Source: Paraburkholderia sp. BL25I1N1 (GTDB lineage: Bacteria > Pseudomonadota > Gammaproteobacteria > Burkholderiales > Burkholderiaceae). Taken from it: DNA of 64,000 nucleotides. Both the position numbers and the translations under genes were made by a program. Of the stretch, positions 26,125 to 36,500 are shown one piece after another. Location of the stretch: positions 62,001-126,000 of the forward strand of contig NZ_PVZB01000002.1 in assembly GCF_003002025.1 (NCBI RefSeq), given 5' to 3'. Under the pieces are notes generated by a model, which saw only the letters and a program-made list of their open reading frames with translations, was not told where the DNA came from and searched no databases. Each line of letters starts with the position of its first letter. Within the stretch, counting starts at the first letter, position 1.

Positions 26125-26709
26125 ATGAGAAACAGCAGACTCATCGTCGCAGCGGCGTTCGTGTCTTTCGCTACTATGGCTTCCGCCCAGACAGAGCCAC
26201 AAGTGGCGGTCAACAGCGCGCCCGGCAAAGTATCCATGAAGGGCACAGTGAAGACGAGTTCGACTGTGGTGGGTATCGAGCCGGCCACCCGAACGGTGTG
26301 GCTCAAGGATGCCAAAGGCAAGGTCGTGCAAGTCGTGGTGAGTGAAGAAGCACGCAACTTCGACCAGTTGAAGATCGGCGACGTCGTCACGGCGGAGTAT
26401 TCGCAGGCCGTTACCGTCACGCTCAAAAAGGGCGGCGCACCCCTTTCCGTCAACGAGAGCCAGACCTTGGAGCGAGCGCCGATGGGCGCCAAACCCGGCG
26501 GCTCGGCAAGCAGGGAGATAACGGTCATGGCCAGCGTGACCGCCGTCAACCACCAGACCGGCGCGATTACGCTGAAAGGCCCGCAAGGCAATTCGGTGGA
26601 CCTTGTCGTACAGGATCCCGACCAGCTCAAGCTGATCAAAAAGGGAGACCGGTTGGAAGTGCTCTACAACGAAGCCGTGGCAATTTCCGTCGAACCTCAA
26701 GCCAAGTAG
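26125..26709 (+). CDS. Exported protein with two tandem repeats of a beta domain
   Basis: A 194-residue periplasmic protein with signal peptide (cleavage near SAQ-TE, residue 20). The body is two related units. Both follow the order V-x-x-(I/V)-x-x-x-T-x-x-(I/V)-x-L-K, then G-x-x-V-x-(L/V)-V-V, then L-K-x-x-x-x-G-D, then a V-x-Y-x-x-A-V-x-(I/V) ending. This implies an internal duplication of a small OB- or SH3-like barrel. The frame opens at 26062, but the ATG at 26125 has AGGAG upstream. Function unknown. It lies between the glycine-zipper gene and the AI-2E-type permease. Confidence 0.7.
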   Translation: MRNSRLIVAAAFVSFATMASAQTEPQVAVNSAPGKVSMKGTVKTSSTVVGIEPATRTVWLKDAKGKVVQVVVSEEARNFDQLKIGDVVTAEYSQAVTVTLKKGGAPLSVNESQTLERAPMGAKPGGSASREITVMASVTAVNHQTGAITLKGPQGNSVDLVVQDPDQLKLIKKGDRLEVLYNEAVAISVEPQAK

Positions 26710-26761
26710 CCAGGTAGCCACGCAGGGTTGATTGCACAGTTGAACCGGAGCCGAACAGACA

Positions 26762-27910
26762 ATGGATGATTTGGCCCAATCCTCTCCCGAGCCGCAGCGC
26801 CAGGTAATTCGGCCTCAAGTAGATCTAGCCCGAATCGTGCTGGCTGTCGGGACGCTTCTGCTGCTCATTGGTGGCAGCCTCTATATCGTGCATCCGTTCG
26901 TGCCCGCGTTGATCTGGGGCACCACGATTGTCGTCACGACATGGCCGCTCATGCTCAGAATCCAGCCATGGCTCGGAGGACGGCGCGGACTCGCCGTCAC
27001 CGTCATGCTGTTGCTGGAAATCGTGGTGATATGCATCCCCACCTACGCCGCGGTGTCCACGCTTGCCGGCCATACGGCCGACATCATGGACTTCGTGGAG
27101 GGCCTGCCTGGCTACGCACTTCCGTCGCCGCCTCATTGGCTCGGCAGTGTCCCGCTAATGGATCGTGTAACGGATGAGTGGCAAAAACTGTCCGATGCGG
27201 GTCCGGGGGGCATCCTCGCGAAGGTGGAACCCTACGCCGCCGTCGTCGCGAAATGGCTTCTGCTTCAGATGGGTCTGGTCGGCTCCTTTGCCGTGCATCT
27301 GATCCTGATGCTTATCGTGTGCGGCTTGCTCTATGGCCAGGGCGAGGCTGCGGTCGCCCTCGTGACCGCTTTGGCTTTACGAGTGTCGCCCGGGAACGGC
27401 GCGAACATTATCCACCTCACAGGTCAGTCGATCCGCGCGATCGCACTCGGCGTCGTGGTCACGGCACTCGTGCAGGCTTCGCTCGGCGCTGTCGGAGTCT
27501 GGCTCGCGGGCATTCCGTTCGCTGGTGTGCTCAGCGCATTGATGCTTGTCATGTGCCTCATACAATTGGGTCCATTGCTGCCCATGCTGGGTTGCGTGAT
27601 CTGGCTATTCATGCATGACGCGCAGTTGACGGCCAGCGTGCTGCTCGTCTGGACCATCGCCGTCTCGGCGCTCGACAACATTTTGCGGCCGATACTCATC
27701 CGTCGCGCGGTTGCGCTGCCGATGGTGCTCATCCTCTCAGGCGTACTAGGCGGTCTGATCGCAATAGGAGCAGTGGGCCTCTTCATCGGCCCGGTTATCC
27801 TTGCCGTCACTTACCATCTGCTCCGCGCGTGGATAGACCAGCCGGATAAGTTGGTAGCACAAGGCAATCAGGACGGTCAGGGCCACCTCGTCCCCCGCCG
27901 GACCGATTGA
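26762..27910 (+). CDS. AI-2E family (YdiK/PerM-like) membrane transporter
   Basis: A 382-residue polytopic inner-membrane protein of the AI-2E transporter superfamily, with about eight spans. These include two near the N terminus, a soluble loop (about 100-160), and the conserved C-terminal half (GVLSALMLVMCLIQLGPLLP, then ALDNILRPILI and LIAIGAVGLFIGPVILAV). Members export small molecules or exchange Na+/H+; the substrate is unknown here. It lies 52 bases after the tandem-repeat gene and is the last rightward gene before the large leftward operon. Confidence 0.87.
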   Translation: MDDLAQSSPEPQRQVIRPQVDLARIVLAVGTLLLLIGGSLYIVHPFVPALIWGTTIVVTTWPLMLRIQPWLGGRRGLAVTVMLLLEIVVICIPTYAAVSTLAGHTADIMDFVEGLPGYALPSPPHWLGSVPLMDRVTDEWQKLSDAGPGGILAKVEPYAAVVAKWLLLQMGLVGSFAVHLILMLIVCGLLYGQGEAAVALVTALALRVSPGNGANIIHLTGQSIRAIALGVVVTALVQASLGAVGVWLAGIPFAGVLSALMLVMCLIQLGPLLPMLGCVIWLFMHDAQLTASVLLVWTIAVSALDNILRPILIRRAVALPMVLILSGVLGGLIAIGAVGLFIGPVILAVTYHLLRAWIDQPDKLVAQGNQDGQGHLVPRRTD

Positions 27911-27982
27911 GGCGAGAGAGGCGAGACCACCCGACCGCCTTCAGTCGAACATGGGCATCCGGCAACGCGAGTGCCTTGCAGA

Positions 27983-28206
27983 TCATCTGCAGCCGCGCTC
28001 CAGCGCCTCTGTTTTCAGGCCCAGATTGGCCAGAGCCCGATCGTTCTCGTCGAGTAGCGCCTGCAGCCGCGCCCCCTCCGCGAAGCTGCACGATGCCTCG
28101 CTCCCCAACAGCGACCGGACCCCTGTGCCCTGTTGCCAGCGCGCGCCGTCTCGACGACCACGACGACAGCAGACCCATACGCGGCTCCGGGCGTTCTATG
28201 ATTCAT
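27983..28206 (-). pseudogene. Possible frameshifted small gene after the RRM-like gene
   Basis: An ATG at 28206 overlaps the end of the RRM-like gene and reads MNHRTPGAAYGSAVVVVVE, then continues in a composition unlike protein. In another frame of the same strand the sequence ARLQALLDENDRALANLGL, ending at the stop 27985-27983, is clearly protein-like. Joining the two needs one frameshift near 28130. This may be a decayed gene or a sequencing slip. No family recognised. Confidence 0.3.
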
Positions 28207-28453
28207 CGCGCTCCGGAAGAAGCAACGCGGTGATCGTGCGGCCCTTCCAGAACAGGTTGTGCACGCGCGGCTGCAGCATGCGCAACCCGTCCGCCGTCAC
28301 GTCGTCGAAAATCACCAGCGCCGCGGGCCGCGAGCCCGCGCCCGGGATACGGCGGATCGTACTGAATTGAGGGAAACCATACCGGATAAGGAACGCCCCG
28401 ATTTCCTCATCGGAGACGCTTTCTTCCACGTTGCCCAGCATCAGTTCAGCCAT
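28196..28453 (-). CDS. Small RRM-like RNA-binding protein
   Basis: An 85-residue protein with the layout of a single RNA-recognition motif: strand AELMLGNV, helix DEEIGAFLIRYGF, strand STIRRIP, strand AALVIFDD, helix ADGLRMLQPRV, strand ITALLLPER. The classical RNP aromatic residues are only partly kept. The frame opens at 28498, but the ATG at 28453 has GAGGAG upstream. It begins 73 bases after pqiC and may be the last gene of the RND-pqi transcript. A role in post-transcriptional control is inferred. Confidence 0.65.
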   Translation of the reverse strand: MAELMLGNVEESVSDEEIGAFLIRYGFPQFSTIRRIPGAGSRPAALVIFDDVTADGLRMLQPRVHNLFWKGRTITALLLPERDES

Positions 28454-28526
28454 GATATTTGCTCCTCGATCGTTACCCTGCGCGCGGCGTTGCACCACGA
28501 TGTCGATGCACGATCCGCACGCCGCG

Positions 28527-29114
28527 TCACTGAGCCGGACTCCCCTGCATCGCCGCCGCGATATCGCGGCTCACCGACGCCAGTGCGCGATCGTGCGCGG
28601 CAACGAGCGCATCGAAGCCCGGACCGGACACCGCCTCGCGCGCAACAGAGCGGCCCGTGACGGAACGGCCATTACCCGGCGGGCGCACGGCCCATAGCAC
28701 ATCGACGGTGACGTCCCGCCCCGGTGTGGACTCGAAGCGCATCACGTCGATACGCACACGCCATACGCCAGGCGGCTCGCGCGTCAGATCGAACACCGAA
28801 ATCTGCGGTGAGTTCAGCAGCACGGCAAGGTTGGCGGCAATCACACCGCCGATGTCGCCGCTCAACGGTTGCGCCCAACGGGCGAATTCGTTGATCTCGA
28901 CCTCGTTGTCTCCGACCCGGGTCACGATTTGCGGCCGATCCACAAGGTCCGGTATCGTAACGGGCCCGATCACGGCAGCGATCGAGCGCGTTGCGCCGGA
29001 GCTGGCGAGAGAGCGGTCGGGGCTCAGCGTGTAAAAACTGGCCGATGGCGATTTACATCCGCCGAGCCAGCCGCTGACAAGCGCGAGAATCAGACATGTC
29101 GTGGCGTACCTCAT
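28527..29114 (-). CDS. pqiC: PqiC-type outer-membrane lipoprotein
   Basis: A 195-residue lipoprotein (lipobox near LGGC, Cys20) with the ABC-transport auxiliary/PqiC domain: FYTLSPDRSL, then IGPVTIPDLVDRPQIVTRV and FARWAQPLSGDIGGVIAANLA. PqiC is known to sit in the outer membrane beneath PqiB, completing the PqiABC lipid-transport bridge. Its ATG overlaps the pqiB stop (ATGA), so translation is coupled. Length matches family members. Confidence 0.92.
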   Translation of the reverse strand: MRYATTCLILALVSGWLGGCKSPSASFYTLSPDRSLASSGATRSIAAVIGPVTIPDLVDRPQIVTRVGDNEVEINEFARWAQPLSGDIGGVIAANLAVLLNSPQISVFDLTREPPGVWRVRIDVMRFESTPGRDVTVDVLWAVRPPGNGRSVTGRSVAREAVSGPGFDALVAAHDRALASVSRDIAAAMQGSPAQ

Positions 29115-30730
29115 GGCTTGTCCTCAGACTTGCCGCGCACGAGCGCTTCCGGATGCCGGGACAGATAGTCGGCCAGCGTACGCAGCGTGGCTGCCGTTCG
29201 GGTCATTTCGTGCATCGCCTGTTCCGTGGATTGCTGCAGCGACGAATCCGGTTGCAGCGCGGTATTCGCGGAATCGAGCGCGGTTTGCGCCGACGTGAAC
29301 GTGTCACGCGCCTTCGGGACGACCTCGTTATTGAGCTGGGAGATCATCGAGTTGGTCGTGCGTAGCGTCGTACGCGCATCGTTGCCGATCGCCTCGAACG
29401 GAATATTGTTGAGCTTGGTCAGCAAGCGTGTAACCGAGTCTTGCAGCGACTGAAGCGTGCGCGGTATGGCAGGCAATTCCGGCGGCGACTTGCTCCAGTC
29501 AATCTTCGCCTTGGGCGCATCGGGGTAATAGTCCAACGCGACGTAAAGCTGACCCGTCAACGGATTGCCGCTCTTGAGCTGGAAGCGGAATCCATGTTCG
29601 ATCAGATAGTCGGCTAGTCCACGTGGGTTGTCGCTTAGACGCCCTCCGTCGCGCCCGTTCTGATAGCGTGACGTAAAGCGCTCGGGATAGATCGCTATCT
29701 CGACGGGAATGCTGAAACGGTTTTGTGCCGGCTCGAAGCGTGTATAGATCGCCGTCACCTCGCCGATCACTACACCGCGAAAATCGACCGGCGCGCCAAC
29801 CGTCAGCCCGCGCACCGAATCGATGAAATTGACGACGTATTTATCGACGATCCGATCGTGCTGTTTCATCGCGTCGGCGCGCGTTGCGTAAAGTTCGAAT
29901 CCCGTATTGGCGGCGGCGCTGGTCACTTCCTGCGACTCCGGCGGTGACTCGAACGCCACGCCGCCGATGATGATGGAAACGATCGACTGGGTTTCGACAC
30001 GCAGACCGTTCGTGTCGAACGCCATGTCCACCCCGCTCGCGTGCCAGAAGCGCGTATCGGTCTTCACGAACTGGTCGTAAGGCGCATTGACGAACGCCTT
30101 CACCGTGACACCTTTGCCGTCCGGGTCCAGTTTGTAAGAAGCAATCTGGCCGACCCGGAGTCTGCGGAAATAGATGGGCGTGCCCACGTCCAGCGAGCCG
30201 AGACCCGCACCCTTCAAAATGAACTCCCGCCCTGGCACGTCGCTCGCAAACACAGGGGGCTCTTCGAGCCCGACGAAATCACGCCGCGCTTTCGCGGCAT
30301 TGCCCACATCGACGTCGATGTACGACCCGGAGAGCAGCGTGCCGAGCCCCGAGACCGTGCCGCCTGAAATGCGCGGGCGCACGACCCAGAACCGGGTGTT
30401 CTCGACCAGCAGACTCGCCACGTCGCGAGCCACCTCTGCCTTCGCCACGACGCTCTTATGATCCGGCGAGAGATTCACGGCCTCGACCACGCCAATATCG
30501 ACGTCCTTGAACTTGACCTTTGTCTTTCCGGCTTCAAGGCCCTCGCCGGTCTTGAAACTGATGGTGATATTCTCGCCGCGTTCCAGGATCGCTTTCGTAG
30601 CCAGCCATCCGCCGATCAGCACCGCCACGATCGGCACGAGCCACACCAGTTGCATGCGCCAGCGCGAGCGTGGAACGGAATCCGCCAGGGGGAGTTCGGG
30701 AAGATCCGGCTCGTCATTTGGTCTTGACAT
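29111..30730 (-). CDS. pqiB: PqiB, MCE-domain intermembrane lipid transport protein
   Basis: A 539-residue protein with one N-terminal membrane span (VWLVPIVAVLIGGWLA) and three MCE domains (the first with KTGEGLEAGKTKVKFKDVDIG, the third with GLTVGAPVDFRGVVIGEV). A helical C-terminal region follows that forms the needle in PqiB. It bridges inner and outer membranes for lipid movement. The ATG at 30730 has GGAGAG five bases upstream and overlaps the pqiA end by 17 bases; an earlier in-frame start at 30748 is less likely. Confidence 0.94.
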   Translation of the reverse strand: MSRPNDEPDLPELPLADSVPRSRWRMQLVWLVPIVAVLIGGWLATKAILERGENITISFKTGEGLEAGKTKVKFKDVDIGVVEAVNLSPDHKSVVAKAEVARDVASLLVENTRFWVVRPRISGGTVSGLGTLLSGSYIDVDVGNAAKARRDFVGLEEPPVFASDVPGREFILKGAGLGSLDVGTPIYFRRLRVGQIASYKLDPDGKGVTVKAFVNAPYDQFVKTDTRFWHASGVDMAFDTNGLRVETQSIVSIIIGGVAFESPPESQEVTSAAANTGFELYATRADAMKQHDRIVDKYVVNFIDSVRGLTVGAPVDFRGVVIGEVTAIYTRFEPAQNRFSIPVEIAIYPERFTSRYQNGRDGGRLSDNPRGLADYLIEHGFRFQLKSGNPLTGQLYVALDYYPDAPKAKIDWSKSPPELPAIPRTLQSLQDSVTRLLTKLNNIPFEAIGNDARTTLRTTNSMISQLNNEVVPKARDTFTSAQTALDSANTALQPDSSLQQSTEQAMHEMTRTAATLRTLADYLSRHPEALVRGKSEDKP

Positions 30731-31997
30731 GAGCGCTCTCCGCTGCATCCCAGATGAGGCGCGGATCGAAAGCCATCGCCGCCAGCAGTGTCAACACGAC
30801 CACCGCTCCGAACGCTATCGATGCCGGACCGGCCTCGATCGTCGCCAGCGCCTGGAATTGCACCAGCGCGACGAGCATCGTGATGACATAAATATCGAGC
30901 ATCGACCAGCGCCCAACCAGTTCGATGGCGCGGTAGATTCTGGTGCGCTGCTCGGGAAGCCATTGCGAGTGAAGCTGGGTGGAGACCGCCAGATACGCAA
31001 GGCCAAGGATCTTGAGCATCGGTACCACGATGCTTGCGATGAACACGAGAACGGCAAGCGGCCATGAACCGGATACCCACAGATAGACCACGCCGCTCAT
31101 GATCGTGTCTTTCTGCGCTCCGAAGAGCGAACTCGTTTTCATCACGGGCAGCACATTGGCGGGGATATACAGCACGATTGCCGCCGACAGATACGCCCAC
31201 GTCCGCGAGATGCTCGCTGGCTTGCGCATATGCAAGCGCGCTTTGCAACGCGGGCAGCCCTGCTCGCCCGATCGCGCCGGATCGCGCACCAGTAGCCCGC
31301 ACTCTTCGCACAGCACGAGCCCGCATGCGGAGGCCGTCACCGCCGCGCGGTGCTGCTCTACGGGAGGCAGCCGCCACGCGCCGTCGGCATTTTTGAGGGC
31401 GCAGATGCGCGACCATATCTCGCGCGGATCGAACGTCGCCGACGCCGCGGCGAGCAACAACATCAGCACCATGAACGACCACAACGCCGTGCCTGGCACG
31501 ACCTTCGCGATATGCGTCAGCTTGACGAGCGCGACCAGCAGACCGAGGATCAGAACCTCGGTCATGCCCCACGGCCGCGCCAGTTGAAACAGCCGGAAGC
31601 CCTCGACCGCGTGCCACGGTACTCGTCCCAGACGCAGCGGCACGAGCAGCCACAGCATGGCCAGGGTCTGCAGCACCGGCGTCAGGATCGTCGTCAGGAA
31701 GACCAGCGCCGCGAGCGGCCAGGTGCCATGCGCGTAGAGCACGCGGACCGACCCGGCCAGTGTCGTTTGGACGAGATGGCCGTTCACCGACAAACCTACG
31801 ATAGGAAAGGCGTTGGAGATGACAAGCAGCACGGCGGACGCGAGGGTAAAGGCGAGAGCACGTTCGGGCCCGTTCGTACGTTCCCTGCCGAGCTCCGCGC
31901 GACAACGACGGCAACGCCACGAGCCGCCGGGCGGCAGAGGCGCTGCAAGCTGGAGCATGTCGCACTCCTCGCAAGCAATGATTTCCCGGCGTGTCAT
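30714..31997 (-). CDS. pqiA: PqiA, inner-membrane protein with two zinc ribbons
   Basis: A 427-residue protein made of two PqiA repeats. Each has a zinc-ribbon-like cysteine set (CEEC...CRRC near residues 9-33; CEEC...CPRC near 230-255) followed by four membrane spans. It is the inner-membrane partner of PqiB in a lipid transport system induced by membrane stress in other bacteria. Its start overlaps the stop of the upstream outer-membrane efflux gene (ATGA). So the pqi genes here are fused transcriptionally, and probably translationally, to an RND pump operon. Confidence 0.94.
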   Translation of the reverse strand: MTRREIIACEECDMLQLAAPLPPGGSWRCRRCRAELGRERTNGPERALAFTLASAVLLVISNAFPIVGLSVNGHLVQTTLAGSVRVLYAHGTWPLAALVFLTTILTPVLQTLAMLWLLVPLRLGRVPWHAVEGFRLFQLARPWGMTEVLILGLLVALVKLTHIAKVVPGTALWSFMVLMLLLAAASATFDPREIWSRICALKNADGAWRLPPVEQHRAAVTASACGLVLCEECGLLVRDPARSGEQGCPRCKARLHMRKPASISRTWAYLSAAIVLYIPANVLPVMKTSSLFGAQKDTIMSGVVYLWVSGSWPLAVLVFIASIVVPMLKILGLAYLAVSTQLHSQWLPEQRTRIYRAIELVGRWSMLDIYVITMLVALVQFQALATIEAGPASIAFGAVVVLTLLAAMAFDPRLIWDAAESAHVKTK

Positions 31998-33529
31998 CTC
32001 GCCTCCAGCGCGACCGCTGGGTCGCCCGCCGGCGCCGCGCCACGCGCGACGGGCGCGGTGGGTGTGGTGTCCGGCGACGGCGTACCCGGTGCGGGCGGTG
32101 CGGCCGGTGGAACGGACAGTTTCTCAGCGGCGAGAACCCAGCCGCCGCCCATCGCCTTGTAGAGGTTGACGAATGACGTCAGCTCGGCTCCCTGCGTCTG
32201 CGTATAGCTCAGTTGTGCGTTGAAGAGGCTTCGCTCGGCGTCGAGCACTTCGATGTAGCTTGTGTAACCGCCTTCGTAACGCAGACGCGCGAGCCGCGCG
32301 TAGGTGTGTAGCGCCTCGACCTGGTTGGCCAGCACGGCCAGTTGCTCGCGCGTCTTCTGCACGGAGATGAGCGCGTCTTCGACCTCCTGGAATGCCACCT
32401 GAATCGCTTTCTCATAAGCGAACAGCGCTTCCTGCTGACGCGCCTCGGCCTGCCGCACCTGCCCGGAGATATTGCCCGCCGTGAAGATAGGCTGCGTCAC
32501 GCTGCCGGCAAAAGACCATACCCGCGCCGGGCCGGTGAAAAGGTTTGAAAACTGCGTGCTGACCGTACCAAACAGCCCGGTCAGCGAGATGGACGGAAAG
32601 TAAAGCGCCTTGGCCGCGCCGATCAGCGCGTTTTCCGACACCAGCGCCTGCTCGGCCTGCAGCAGATCCGGACGGCGTTCCAGCAAGTCCGAAGGCAGCT
32701 CGTTCGGAATCTGCGGCGAGCCCAACGTCGACAGTTCGCGGCCGCGCAGAATTGCGCCGGGGTTTTTGCCGATCAGCACGGACAACGCATTTTCCTGCTG
32801 GCCGATCTGCGCTTCGAGCTGCGGGATGGTGGCCTTTGCTGCCTCGTATTCCGACTGGCTTTGCGCCAGCTCCATTTGCGACACCTCGCCGCCCCTGAAG
32901 CGCAACGTGAAAACCCGGACCGATTCGTCGCGGCTTTCCACGGTCGACTTCGCGATCTCAAGCTGCCGATCAAGACTGCGCAAGTTAATGTAGGCGGATG
33001 AAACGGAGCTGACCAGCGTCAGAATGGTGGCCCGGCGGCCTTCCTCGCTGGCCAAAAGGTTGGCGCGGGCAGCCTCGGTCTGGCGGCGAACCTTGCCGAA
33101 AAGATCGATTTCCCATGCCACCGACACCGTCGCGTCGAACTGGTTGTAGATCGGGCTGACGCCGTTCGGTATCGGTATTCCGCTCGCCTGAGACGCGCGC
33201 TGGCGAGATGCATCGGCGCCCGCGACCACCTGTGGAAACAGCGCGGAACGCGTCGTCACGAACTGCGCCTGAAACTCGTCGACCCGCGCGGCCGCGATCT
33301 TGACATCACGATTCTCCAGCAACGCGGTTGCGATCAACTGGTCGAGCACCGGATCCTGAAACTGCTCCCACCACGTCGTGTTGGCAATCTCGGCCGCCTC
33401 GCCCTGCGCAAAGCGATACGTTGCCGGCACCTCCACCGTGGGCCGCACGTAGTTGGGGCCGAGCAGGCACCCGCCCAGCGCAAGCAGCGTGGCCGAAGCG
33501 AGCAGGCGCGCCAAAGCGGTCGCGTTCAT
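31994..33529 (-). CDS. RND efflux outer-membrane factor (NodT/OprM type)
   Basis: A 511-residue outer-membrane lipoprotein of the TolC-like NodT family. The lipobox ALGGC near residue 22 is followed by LLGPNYVRPTVEVP, the usual start of such factors. Two OEP repeats are present (TWWEQFQDPVLDQLI, then ELPSDLLERRPDLLQAEQAL). The C-terminal 35 residues are Pro/Ala-rich. The frame opens at 33661, but the ATG at 33529 begins the signal sequence; it lies next to the RND stop at 33531. It completes a tripartite pump with the two upstream genes. Confidence 0.93.
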   Translation of the reverse strand: MNATALARLLASATLLALGGCLLGPNYVRPTVEVPATYRFAQGEAAEIANTTWWEQFQDPVLDQLIATALLENRDVKIAAARVDEFQAQFVTTRSALFPQVVAGADASRQRASQASGIPIPNGVSPIYNQFDATVSVAWEIDLFGKVRRQTEAARANLLASEEGRRATILTLVSSVSSAYINLRSLDRQLEIAKSTVESRDESVRVFTLRFRGGEVSQMELAQSQSEYEAAKATIPQLEAQIGQQENALSVLIGKNPGAILRGRELSTLGSPQIPNELPSDLLERRPDLLQAEQALVSENALIGAAKALYFPSISLTGLFGTVSTQFSNLFTGPARVWSFAGSVTQPIFTAGNISGQVRQAEARQQEALFAYEKAIQVAFQEVEDALISVQKTREQLAVLANQVEALHTYARLARLRYEGGYTSYIEVLDAERSLFNAQLSYTQTQGAELTSFVNLYKAMGGGWVLAAEKLSVPPAAPPAPGTPSPDTTPTAPVARGAAPAGDPAVALEAR

Positions 33530-33530
33530 G

Positions 33531-36500
33531 TCAAGGGCTCTCTTGCGACGGCGCGTGCGGCGGCAGGCCGGGCTCCGCGGCGCCCGACTCCCGCGTCGTT
33601 CCGGCTGCGCCGGGGCCGGACTTCTGCTTGCCGCCGCTGGAGCGCGAGGACATCGACTCAAGCAGGTAATAGAACATCGGAATGAAGAATACGGCGATGG
33701 CCGTCGCGCCGATCATGCCGCCAATCACCCCCGTGCCGATCGAATGGCGGCTGTTGGCCGACGCGCCCGTTGCAATGGCAAGCGGCACACAGCCGAGAAT
33801 GAAAGCCAGCGACGTCATCACGATCGGACGCAAGCGCTCTTCGGCCGCCGTCATGGTGGCGTCGAACACCGACGCGCCGGTCTCGCGGTTCAGCACGGCG
33901 AATTCGAAGATCAGGATCGCGTTCTTGGCCGCAAGCGCAACCAGCATGGTCAAGCCGATCTGGAAGTAGACGTCGTTACTCAGGCCGCGCAGCAGAATGG
34001 CGAGCAGTGCGCCAAACAGCGCGAACGGGACCGCCATCAGCACGCCGAACGGCAAGCTCCACTTCTCGTACTGCGCGGCGAGGATGAGGAACACCATCAC
34101 CAGGCCGAACACGAAGACGAGCCCCGACGTGCCGCCCGATTGCCGTTCCTCGTAAGCCTCTCCGCTCCAGGCGACGTCATAGCCGGCCGGCATTTGCGTC
34201 GCCAGTTCCTCCAGGGTGGAGATGACCTGACCGGAGCTGAATCCGGGAGCGGCGTTCGCCGTGATTTTGATCGCGGGAAAATTGTTGAACCGCGTGACCA
34301 GGTCGGGACCCACGACAAACTGGTAAGTGGCCACCGACGTCATCGGCAGCATCGTGCCAGTCTTGCTGCGCACGAAAATCTGATCGAGGTCGCCCGGCTT
34401 TAACCGGTACGACGGCTCCGCCTGCAAAATGACTTGCCAGAGCCGGCTCGAGCGGTTGAACTGCGAGACGTAGAGCGAGCCGAACATCGTTTGCATCGAG
34501 CTGTACGCGTCTTCGACAGGCACGCCGAGCGTCTCGGACTTGTCGCGGTCCACCTGCACCAGCAATTGCCGCGACGAGGCGTTGAACGTCGAAGTCACAC
34601 CCGCGAGTTCCTGACGCTGCTTGGCCCTCTGAACGAAGTCTTGCGCAACCTCCGCGAGTTGCGCGATGCTCGAGTCGCCCTTGCTCTGAATCCACACTTC
34701 CGTGCCGCCGGTCGTGCCGAGACCAGGAATCGACGGCGGGTTGACGGGAATCACCACGCCCTCTTTCACGTTCCCGAAATGGCGGTACGCGTCTTGCAAG
34801 ACGGTTCGCGCGTTCTGCGTGCGGATGTTCTCCGAAGAATAGCGTTCATCGAAGCTTTTGAAACCGACAAAGAAAGTACTTGCGTTGTTTTTGTTCTGGT
34901 TATCAAGCAGGCTATATCCGTCGACCACCGTGATGCTGCCGACTGCCGGCTGTTTGATGAAGTAGTCGGTGACCTGCTGGGACACTTCTCCGGTACGGTC
35001 GAGGCTCGCCGCATCGGGCATGACGACTGCGCCGAGCAGATAGCCCTGGTCCTCCGGTGGCAGGAACGCGGAGGGAATCGACCGCACCATGAGCACGGCG
35101 AGTACGATCATGGCTACGAAAAACACCAGCGCGAAAATCGATCGCTTGATTACCAGCCTGACCGCTCGCGAATAGCCCGACGTCATGCGCGCAAACTGTT
35201 TATCGAACCAGCGGAAGAAGCCTTTCTTCTCGTGGTGGGAGCTCTTCAGCAGCAACGCGGCGAGCGCCGGCGACAAAGTCAGCGCGACGATGCCGGACAG
35301 CACGACCGATATCGCAATCGTAATGGCGAACTGCTTGTACATCTGACCTGTGATGCCGCCGAGAAACGCCACCGGTACGAACACGGCGCACAGCACCAGC
35401 ACGATGGCGACGACCGGTCCCGCCACCTCGTCCATGGCCTTTTTTGAGGCATCTTTGGGATTGAGCTTGAGCACCGTGATGTTTCGTTCGACGTTCTCGA
35501 TCACGACGATTGCGTCGTCGACCACGATCCCGATGGCGAGCACCATCCCGAACAGGGTCAGCATGTTGATCGAGAACCCCAGCGGAAGCATGAACATGCA
35601 TGTGCCGACAATCGAGACCGGGACCGCCACGATCGGAATCAGCGTCGCGCGAAGGCTCTGCAGAAACACGAAAACGACGATAACGACGAGCACCAGTGCT
35701 TCAAAGAAGGTGTGAATGACGTCGGAGATGGAGGACCGGGTGAACTCGGTCGTATCCATCGCGATTTCATAAGTCATGCCTTCCGGAAACGATTTTTTCA
35801 GTTCCGCCAGCGTTGCGCGAACGCTCTTCGAGACTTCGAGTGCATTCGCACCCGGCTGCTGATAAACAGCGAGGACGGTCGCGGGCTTGCCCTGGAACCG
35901 GCTGCGGATGGAGTAATCTTTTTGCCCGAGTTCGGCGCGCCCGATGTCCTTGATGCGCACGATTGCCGCCCCGCCATTCGCTGCGCGCACGATGATATTT
36001 TCGAACTCGGACGGCTCGGTCAGACGGCCAGTCGTCGTCACGGCAAAGGACTGCTCAACCGATTTTCCCGTAGGCGACTGTCCGATACTGCCCACGGCGA
36101 ACTGCTGATTCTGGTTCGCCACCACGCGCTGAACGTCCGCGGCTGTCACGCCCAATTGCGCCATCCGATCGGGCTTCAGCCAGATACGCATCGCGTAATC
36201 CGGATTGCCGAAGATACTGGACTGATTCGCGCCCGGCACCCGCTTGATCGCGTCGAGCACGTAGACGTTGGCGAAATTCGCGATGTAGACCGAGTCGTAC
36301 CGGTCGGAAGGTGAATAAATTGCAATCACCATCATGAAGGCGGACGACTTCTTCTGCACCTGAATGCCTTGCGCCTGGACCGATTGGGGCAGTTGCGGCA
36401 AGGCGAGATTCACGCGGTTCTGCACGTCGACTTGAGCCAGTTCCGGGTTCGTGCCGATCTGGAAGTACGCATTGATCGTCAGGTTGCCGGTAGACGAACT

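Noticed and set aside
33453-35447. Two long plus-strand frames opposite the RND permease
   Set aside because: Antisense shadows; composition is His/Arg/Gln-rich and unlike proteins.
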